A stretch of 39,375 nucleotides of DNA from an uncultured Oscillospiraceae bacterium. Its GTDB lineage: Bacteria; Bacillota; Clostridia; Oscillospirales; Oscillospiraceae. Position 1 is the first letter of the stretch. Each line of letters opens with the position of its first letter. The DNA is taken from contig CAKUDE010000020.1 of assembly GCA_934645175.1 (NCBI GenBank), forward strand, positions 1 through 39,375, read 5' to 3'. This document shows positions 34,697 through 39,375 of the stretch, piece by piece. The position numbers and the translations under genes were made by a program. The notes beneath the pieces are model-generated. The model saw nothing but the letters and a program-made list of their open reading frames with translations. It made no database searches and was not told the DNA's origin.

Positions 34697-34764
34697 CATT
34701 CTTACTGCCACGGGCGCGGCCCCGCAATGGCATTGCCGCTGAGCGTCAAAAAATCCGACGGCGC

Positions 34765-34793
34765 TTTACATCGTGCCGGCGGCGCGGTATAAT
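34765..34793 (+). promoter_or_regulatory. Promoter of the DUF2284 gene
   Basis: TTTACA (34765-34770), 17-bp spacer, TATAAT (34788-34793). It is 22 bp before the ATG at 34815, with AAGGAGG between, so the leader is very short. Confidence 0.85.
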
Positions 34794-34814
34794 AGGCAAA
34801 AAGGAGGCTTTTTT

Positions 34815-35294
34815 ATGCAGGATTATGTTTCGCTGGCAAAGTCGTCCGGATTTACGGACGCAGCGCTCCTGCCGGTGCGGGAGCTGGTCGTAGTGCCGGA
34901 GTATCGGCAGTTTTGTGAGCAGAACCTCTGCGGCAATTATGACGTGCTTCCGGCCTGCCCGCCGATGAGCGGCACGGTCGAGGAAATGACCGCCGCCATG
35001 CGGAAATATCGGACGGCGCTGGTGCTGACGACCGTTGTAACGCCCGTCAATTATATGGACACGGCGGAGCAGAGAGCCGCAAAAAAGCGCCAGAATCGGA
35101 TGACCGAGCAGCTTATGGAGACAATGCGCACCGACGGCCTGGACGATCTTCTGATGATGGGTGCAGGACCGTGGAAGAATGCGTCCTGTATGTCGGCCTA
35201 TTGCGTGGACGCGCAGAAAATGGCCGACGCCGTACACATGAAATGCTGGGAAAACGACGGCAAAATCCGCTATTTTTCCCTGATTCTGTTCTGA
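34815..35294 (+). CDS. DUF2284 family predicted metal-binding protein
   Basis: 159 residues, cytosolic, six cysteines at 34, 39, 48, 125, 130 and 144. The block C34-x4-C39-G-N-Y...C48-P-P matches the CxxxxC...Y...CPP core of DUF2284, proteins thought to bind a metal or iron-sulfur centre. The C-terminal half (ASCMSAYCVDAQKMADAV) also fits. The ATG at 34815 has AAGGAGG at ideal spacing; an upstream in-frame ATG lies in the promoter. Function unknown; the next gene is an oxygen-defence protein, but each has its own promoter. Confidence 0.8.
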   Translation: MQDYVSLAKSSGFTDAALLPVRELVVVPEYRQFCEQNLCGNYDVLPACPPMSGTVEEMTAAMRKYRTALVLTTVVTPVNYMDTAEQRAAKKRQNRMTEQLMETMRTDGLDDLLMMGAGPWKNASCMSAYCVDAQKMADAVHMKCWENDGKIRYFSLILF

Positions 35295-35344
35295 GATACC
35301 GTTCTGCCCGCCGCGCAGCCGAGGAAGTACCCTTTCAAAAACAA

Positions 35345-35359
35345 AAATAATAATTATTC
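35345..35359. promoter_or_regulatory. PerR/Fur-like operator upstream of the flavodiiron gene
   Basis: A perfect 6-1-6 palindrome AATAAT-A-ATTATT (35346-35358). Over 15 bp it agrees with the PerR box TTATAATnATTATAA at 10 of the 14 defined positions. It ends 4 bp before the -35 hexamer at 35363, a place where a repressor would block polymerase. Confidence 0.6.
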
Positions 35360-35362
35360 TTA

Positions 35363-35391
35363 TTGACAAACGGAAAATCTTGTTATATACT
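35363..35391 (+). promoter_or_regulatory. Promoter of the flavodiiron fusion gene
   Basis: TTGACA (35363-35368) and TATACT (35386-35391) with a 17-bp spacer. The start site would be near 35398, about 43 bp before the ATG. Confidence 0.88.
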
Positions 35392-35440
35392 GTTCTCAGA
35401 AATAGCGGGCGTTCCCAAAAAAACGGAGGAGGATATTCCA

Positions 35441-37234
35441 ATGCTGAAAAAAGTAACGAACACGATTTTTTATGTAGGCGAGAACGATCACGAGATAGAC
35501 CTGTTCGAGGGGCAGTATGTCGTCCCCAACGGTATGGCCTACAATTCCTATGTGATTCTGGATGACAAGATCGCCGTGATGGACACCATTGACGCGTCCA
35601 AGACTTCCCAATGGCTGGAAAACATCCGCGCGGTCCTGGACGGACGTCTGCCGGACTATCTGGTGGTGCAGCATATGGAGCCGGATCACGCCGCCTCCGT
35701 GGAGGCATTTATGCAGGCCTACCCCGCCGTTACCGTAGTGGCAAACAAAAAGACCTTTGCCATGATCGGCCAGTTCTTCCCCCGCCTGACGCTGAAAAAT
35801 ACCCTTTGCGTTGAGAATATGGGCACACTGTCTCTCGGCGTCCATACGCTGACCTTCGCCTTCGCGCCCATGGTTCACTGGCCCGAGGTTATGATGACCT
35901 ACGACGCTCACGATAAGGTTCTGTTCTCTGCCGACGGCTTCGGAAAATTCGGCGCACTGGATGCGAACGAGCCCTGGGACGATGAGGCACGGCGTTATTA
36001 CATCGGCATTGTGGGAAAATACGGCAAGCAGGTGCAGAACGTGCTCAAGGTTGCGGCCGCGCTGGATATTGAAATCATCTGTCCCCTTCACGGCCCGGTG
36101 CTTACGCAGGATCTGGGGCATTACCTCCGCCTGTACGACCTCTGGTCCGGCTACACCCCCGAGGAGGAAGGCGTCGTAATTGCCTACACCTCCGTCTATG
36201 GCCACACAAAGGAAGCGGTCCTGCTTCTTGAGGAAGCGCTGCGCCGCTGCGGCGCGCCCAGGGTCGTGGTGTATGACCTTGCCCGCTGCGATATGGCCGC
36301 CGCCGTTGCCGATGCTTTCCGTTATGACAAGCTGGTGCTGGCAACGACGACCTATAACGCCGATGTGTTCCCCTATATGCGTACATTCCTGGATAAGCTC
36401 ACCGAGCGCAATTTCCAAAACCGCACCGTAGCGATGATCGAAAACGGCTCCTGGGCTCCCACGGCGATCCGCGTAATGAAGAAGATGCTGGAGGGCTGCA
36501 CCGGGATCACCTACACGCAGAACAATGTGACCATTCTCTCCGCCCTGAACGCGCAGACCTCCGAGAATATCCGGGCAATGGCGCAGGAGCTGGCGGCTTC
36601 CTACGTCCCCGTAAAGGTGGACGAGGGCTTTGTGGACCCCACCGCGCTGTTCCATATCGGCTATGGGCTGTATGTCGTCACCACCAACGACGGCGTCCGG
36701 GATAACGGGCTGGTGGTCAACACGGTCTGCCAGGTCACCGACGCGCCGAAGCGCGTGTCCGTTACCGTCAACAAGCAGAACTACTCCTGCGGAACCATTG
36801 CCAAAACCGGAAAGCTGAACATCTCCGTCCTGTCGCAGGATGCGCCGTTCAAACTGTTCCGGCATTTCGGCTTCCAGTCCGGCAGGGACACCGACAAATT
36901 TGACGCTTTCCGCCACGCGCAGCGCTCCGCCAACGGTCTGATGTTCCTGGATAAATACGCCAATGCCTATATTTCCTGCAAGGTCGTCAGTCAGATCGAC
37001 GTGGGAACCCATATGCTGTTCCTCTGCGATGTGACGCAGTGCGTCACCCTGAGCCAGACTCCCTCCATGACCTATGCCTACTATTTCAGCAATGTCAAGC
37101 CCAAGCCCGAAACCGACAAGAAGGGCTTTGTATGCAAAATCTGCGGCTGGGTATATGAAGGCGATACGCTGCCGGAGGATATTGTATGCCCCCTGTGCAA
37201 GCACGGGGCGGCGGACTTTGAGCCGATCGGATAA
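35441..37234 (+). CDS. Flavodiiron protein fused to flavin reductase and rubredoxin domains
   Basis: 597 residues, cytosolic. Residues 1-240 are the metallo-beta-lactamase-type diiron domain with ligands H78, E80, D82, H83, H146, D165 and H217. Residues 245-390 are the FMN flavodoxin domain (AYTSVYGHTKEAV). Residues about 405-550 resemble flavin reductases (YGLYVVTTNDGVRDNGLVVN). The end is a rubredoxin with C565, C568, C583 and C586. It should reduce O2 to water, or NO to N2O, taking electrons from NAD(P)H inside one chain. In Moorella, FprA and Hrb (flavin reductase plus rubredoxin) are separate partners; here they are fused. GGAGGAGG precedes the ATG. Confidence 0.92.
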   Translation: MLKKVTNTIFYVGENDHEIDLFEGQYVVPNGMAYNSYVILDDKIAVMDTIDASKTSQWLENIRAVLDGRLPDYLVVQHMEPDHAASVEAFMQAYPAVTVVANKKTFAMIGQFFPRLTLKNTLCVENMGTLSLGVHTLTFAFAPMVHWPEVMMTYDAHDKVLFSADGFGKFGALDANEPWDDEARRYYIGIVGKYGKQVQNVLKVAAALDIEIICPLHGPVLTQDLGHYLRLYDLWSGYTPEEEGVVIAYTSVYGHTKEAVLLLEEALRRCGAPRVVVYDLARCDMAAAVADAFRYDKLVLATTTYNADVFPYMRTFLDKLTERNFQNRTVAMIENGSWAPTAIRVMKKMLEGCTGITYTQNNVTILSALNAQTSENIRAMAQELAASYVPVKVDEGFVDPTALFHIGYGLYVVTTNDGVRDNGLVVNTVCQVTDAPKRVSVTVNKQNYSCGTIAKTGKLNISVLSQDAPFKLFRHFGFQSGRDTDKFDAFRHAQRSANGLMFLDKYANAYISCKVVSQIDVGTHMLFLCDVTQCVTLSQTPSMTYAYYFSNVKPKPETDKKGFVCKICGWVYEGDTLPEDIVCPLCKHGAADFEPIG

Positions 37235-37239
37235 AGAAC

Positions 37240-37280
37240 GACGCTCCCGACGGGAAGCTTCCCGCCGGGAGCGTCATTTT
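37240..37280 (+). terminator. Intrinsic terminator of the flavodiiron gene
   Basis: A 10-bp outer stem (37240-37249 with 37266-37275) with an inner palindrome CGGGAAGCTTCCCG, followed by ATTTT. The stretch 37281-37461 that follows holds no gene I can support; it contains a TTTGTTC/GAACAAA inverted repeat and three G-rich repeats. Confidence 0.88.
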
Positions 37281-37461
37281 CCGCACGCCCTTCGTTTTGT
37301 TCCGAACAAAGCCGCTTCAGAGGGGTGCAATATCGGTTCATAGGGGGTGCATCTTGATTTTAGGGGGGCGCAACCACGGCTCAGGAAAGCAATTTTCGCC
37401 GATTATACCCCTATTGGGGAAAACATACGGCTGCGCTATGCCCGACAAATCGGAATTTGTA

Positions 37462-37926
37462 TTACAGCTCCTTCTTGAGGATTATTTTTTCTTCTGTCCG
37501 GTATTCTTCCACAAATCCGTGCCTCAGAAAAAGTGTAATAGCCGGGTTGTCAATTGCAATATCGTCGTAGAGAACGGAAATCCCATTGTTTTTCGCTATG
37601 GAACACAGCAGATCCAACGCCTCGCTTCCATAGCCTTTTTTTCTATATTTTGAATAGATAATAACATTGGCCATCTCATGCTGTATTTCAGTATCGTAGT
37701 GATATGCAATTTCTCCGATGAATTGACCATCTTCATTTTTTAGATATCTATAATACCGCTTGCCCCCGTGGCAAGCAATCCAATCATCGTACCAGCCGCT
37801 CCACTGATCCTCCGGCCAGGGAATTGTCCCGCCCCATGCATGATTGTAAGACATGGTATCTTCATCGGCCAGCATCATTTGCCGAAACCACAAGTCCTCA
37901 TATTTTGGCTCATATAAAGTAAGCAT
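37462..37926 (-). CDS. GNAT family N-acetyltransferase
   Basis: 154 residues. The acetyl-CoA-binding motif is seen as YSKYRKKGYGSEALDLL (about 91-107), preceded by the beta-strand GQFIGEIAYHYD and followed by DDIAIDNPAITLFLRHGFVE, the usual C-terminal GNAT pattern. The substrate cannot be told. I start at 37926 (MLTLYEPKYED) with AGGAGG 6 bp upstream; a longer reading lacks a site. It is AT-richer than the older chromosome part and sits next to the mobile element start, so it may have come by transfer. Confidence 0.85.
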   Translation of the reverse strand: MLTLYEPKYEDLWFRQMMLADEDTMSYNHAWGGTIPWPEDQWSGWYDDWIACHGGKRYYRYLKNEDGQFIGEIAYHYDTEIQHEMANVIIYSKYRKKGYGSEALDLLCSIAKNNGISVLYDDIAIDNPAITLFLRHGFVEEYRTEEKIILKKEL

Positions 37927-37991
37927 CCTTGCCTCCTGAAAATCCCGATTTATCGAAATCATTGTGCCATAATGCAGCCCATCAAACAATA

Positions 37992-38032
37992 ATAAGTCCA
38001 CCGTAATTCTATCAAAATTACGGTGGACTTAT
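37992..38032. repeat. 17-bp perfect inverted repeat near the element boundary
   Basis: Arms 37992-38008 and 38016-38032 (core AAGTCCACCGTAATT) with a 7-nt loop. No T-tract on either side. It lies between the acetyltransferase and the first mobile-element gene, so it may be an element end, a remnant, or a control site; the attachment site itself could not be identified. Confidence 0.6.
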
Positions 38033-38129
38033 GGTGCGAGTGGTGATACAGAACTTTTTGAAAAAGCCAGTAATATCAACGGTTTTCAAGGCGGACGAGT
38101 AGCAAATAACTTGTTTATATCCCCTTTTT

Positions 38130-38161
38130 GGGCGACTGTTTTTCAGACAGCCGCCCTTTTT
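38130..38161 (+). terminator. Intrinsic terminator in the leading part of the mobile element
   Basis: A 10-bp stem with one mismatch (38130-38139 with 38147-38156) followed by TTTTT. It ends a transcript coming from the left, for which no convincing gene is present here. The remaining stretch to 38336 has no gene I can support. Confidence 0.8.
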
Positions 38162-38336
38162 CTATACCCAAATTCAAGTGTTGTGATTAGGGAGGAAAAG
38201 CTGCTGTTTCTTTCGCTGTGGCTTGCGTTCTGAACAGGGCGCGGGTGTTTTCCCATGTAGAAGGCAGCGGAGGCGTACAGGCGGGCAAAACGCCCAAAAT
38301 CAACACTTTTCATTTTCAGAGAAAGGAGGTGCGAAG

Positions 38337-39215
38337 ATGGCTGTATTCCGTATCGAAAAGACCAGAGATTACACGGTCATGTCAAACTATCATCTGCGGG
38401 ATATGTCGCTGTCGCTGAAAGCGAAGGGGCTTTTATCCCTCATGCTGTCCCTGCCGGAAAACTGGGACTACACCATGAAGGGGCTCGCCCGTATCTGTAA
38501 AGACGGCATTGACAGCATCAGCGGCGGCATCCGGGAGCTGGAAGCGCACGGCTACCTGATCCGTGCGCGTGTCCGTGGTGCAAATGGGCAGCTCGGCTCT
38601 ATCGAATACACCATTCTGGAACAGCCTAAAACGCCATCACCTACACAGGAAAAACCTATACGGGAAAATCCCGTACAGGCAAATCCAATGTTGGACGCTC
38701 CAATTCAGGAGAACCCCGCCCAATTAAATAAAGAAGAATCAAGTAACTATCCATCAAAGACAGATTTATCAATTACGGAGATATCAAGTCCTATCCCATC
38801 CAGTCCCCCAGCCCCCAGAGCGCGGACCGGACAGGACGGGATGCGAAAGCGTGAAAGCTATCGGGCATTGATTTTGGAGAACATCGAATATGACGTTCTC
38901 TCGCAGAATGTGCAGCTTGACAAGGACCGACTGGACGAGCTGGTGGAGCTCATGGTGGATACCGTCTGCTCTAACCGGGAGATGATCCGTGTGGCTGGGG
39001 ACGACCACCCGGCGGAGGTCGTCCGGTCACGGTTCCTGAAGCTGAACGCCTCGCACATCGAGTATGTCCTTGACCGGATGCGGGAGAACACCACCTATGT
39101 CCGCAACATCAAGAAATATCTGCTGGTGGCGCTGTATAACGCGCCTGTCACGATGGACAGCTATTACACATCCCTTGTCAGCCATGACCTGTATGGCAGC
39201 GGAGATCGGAGGTGA
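38337..39215 (+). CDS. DUF6017-type helix-turn-helix replication initiator-like protein of an integrative conjugative element
   Basis: 292 residues. The N-terminal 100 residues form a winged helix (TVMSNYHLRDMSLSLKAKGL, then GLARICKDGIDSISGGIREL). A proline-rich linker with repeats of ENP/ANP/QENPAQ spans about 100-190. The C-terminal 105 residues (YRALILENIEYDVLSQNVQL, LNASHIEYVLDRMRENTTYV) match DUF6017. Such genes stand near one end of Tn1549-like conjugative elements in gut Firmicutes and are thought to act in replication. AAAGGAGGTG precedes the ATG at 38337; longer readings have no site. Confidence 0.85.
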   Translation: MAVFRIEKTRDYTVMSNYHLRDMSLSLKAKGLLSLMLSLPENWDYTMKGLARICKDGIDSISGGIRELEAHGYLIRARVRGANGQLGSIEYTILEQPKTPSPTQEKPIRENPVQANPMLDAPIQENPAQLNKEESSNYPSKTDLSITEISSPIPSSPPAPRARTGQDGMRKRESYRALILENIEYDVLSQNVQLDKDRLDELVELMVDTVCSNREMIRVAGDDHPAEVVRSRFLKLNASHIEYVLDRMRENTTYVRNIKKYLLVALYNAPVTMDSYYTSLVSHDLYGSGDRR

Positions 39216-39375
39216 ACGCCTTGCAGGAAGAAATCACGCAGAAAACTCTTGCGCTTTGTGTGGAGGCCAGCAAAATGACCGCCCAGCTCTTGCAGCAAGC
39301 CATGAAGAAGGTGCTGGCGGATATGGAGAAGCACAAGAAAAATCCGCAGCTCCGGCACGGCAAGCAGACGCTCCG
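39212..39375 (+). CDS. PcfB family (DUF3801) conjugation protein, cut by window end
   Basis: 54 codons are visible before the window ends. From the GTG at 39212 the protein reads MNALQEEITQKTLALCVEAS and later HGKQTL, which fits the N-terminus of PcfB/DUF3801 proteins that precede the VirD4-type coupling protein in many Firmicutes conjugative elements. GTG overlaps the stop of the previous gene (GTGA), so translation is coupled; a TTG at 39221 with better-spaced GGAGG is the alternative start. Confidence 0.75.
   Translation, partial: MNALQEEITQKTLALCVEASKMTAQLLQQAMKKVLADMEKHKKNPQLRHGKQTL

Noticed and set aside
31974..34700. CRISPR array
   Set aside because: The repeats are irregularly spaced, occur in both orientations, are themselves hairpins with variable tips, and lack unique spacers of constant length; no cas genes are nearby.
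37990..38218. Open plus-strand frame (read as GASGDTELFEKASNINGFQG and onward), possibly a truncated gene end
   Set aside because: It runs through an inverted repeat and an intrinsic terminator, has no start signal, and I could not match it to a family; it might be a fragment at the element boundary but this is not supported.
38223..38336. Upstream in-frame extension of the DUF6017 gene
   Set aside because: The ideal ribosome-binding site and family start point to 38337; the extension has neither.

Overview
The window looks like the chromosome of an anaerobic Clostridia member, most likely of the Oscillospiraceae/Ruminococcaceae group. I infer this from the Clostridia-style ribosomal super-operon (zinc-type S14, map next to a KOW-domain gene and infA), the high G+C coding sequence with clear AGGAGG ribosome-binding sites, a flavodiiron protein, and abundant TGTCATTGCGAG-type intergenic hairpin repeats. 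This placement is inference; no 16S rRNA is present.

Layout. (1) 160-16190, minus strand: one contiguous S10-spc-alpha super-operon, rpsJ-rplCDWB-rpsS-rplV-rpsC-rplP-rpmC-rpsQ-rplNXE-rpsZ-rpsH-rplFR-rpsE-rpmD-rplO-secY-adk-map-KOW gene-infA-rpmJ-rpsMKD-rpoA-rplQ. It starts at a near-consensus promoter about 290 bp before rpsJ and ends at a strong intrinsic terminator after rplQ. (2) 16.4-17.3 kb: a divergent pair, a small membrane protein and an XRE repressor, sharing an operator-like palindrome. (3) 17.3-26.5 kb, minus strand: an oligopeptide ABC transporter operon oppA-B-C-D-F plus a small DUF3899-like membrane protein. OppA, OppC, OppD and OppF are all oversized by insertions. (4) 26.8-31.1 kb: galE, an RsmF-type rRNA cytosine methyltransferase, murA and thioredoxin. 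(5) 31.1-34.75 kb: an accessory island with a consensus promoter leading into a mini-ORF that contains a run of 12 C, a membrane protein, and an orphan type IV prepilin fused to a beta-helix-like domain. The prepilin gene is flanked by about 90-bp inverted repeats and many hairpin repeats. (6) 34.8-37.3 kb: a DUF2284 metal-binding protein and a flavodiiron-flavin reductase-rubredoxin fusion behind a PerR/Fur-like box. (7) 37.4-39.4 kb: a GNAT acetyltransferase, then the start of an integrative conjugative element (a DUF6017 replication-initiator-like gene and pcfB, the latter cut by the window end).

How it fits together. Most of the window is growth machinery: ribosome, RNA polymerase alpha, SecY, adenylate kinase, N-terminal Met removal, peptide import, murein precursor synthesis and rRNA modification. 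Thioredoxin and the flavodiiron fusion serve redox and O2/NO defence. The most interesting regions are the concerted enlargement of the Opp transporter, the repeat-flanked pilin island with its neighbouring poly-C locus, and the single-chain FprA-Hrb-like fusion under a peroxide-sensor-like operator.
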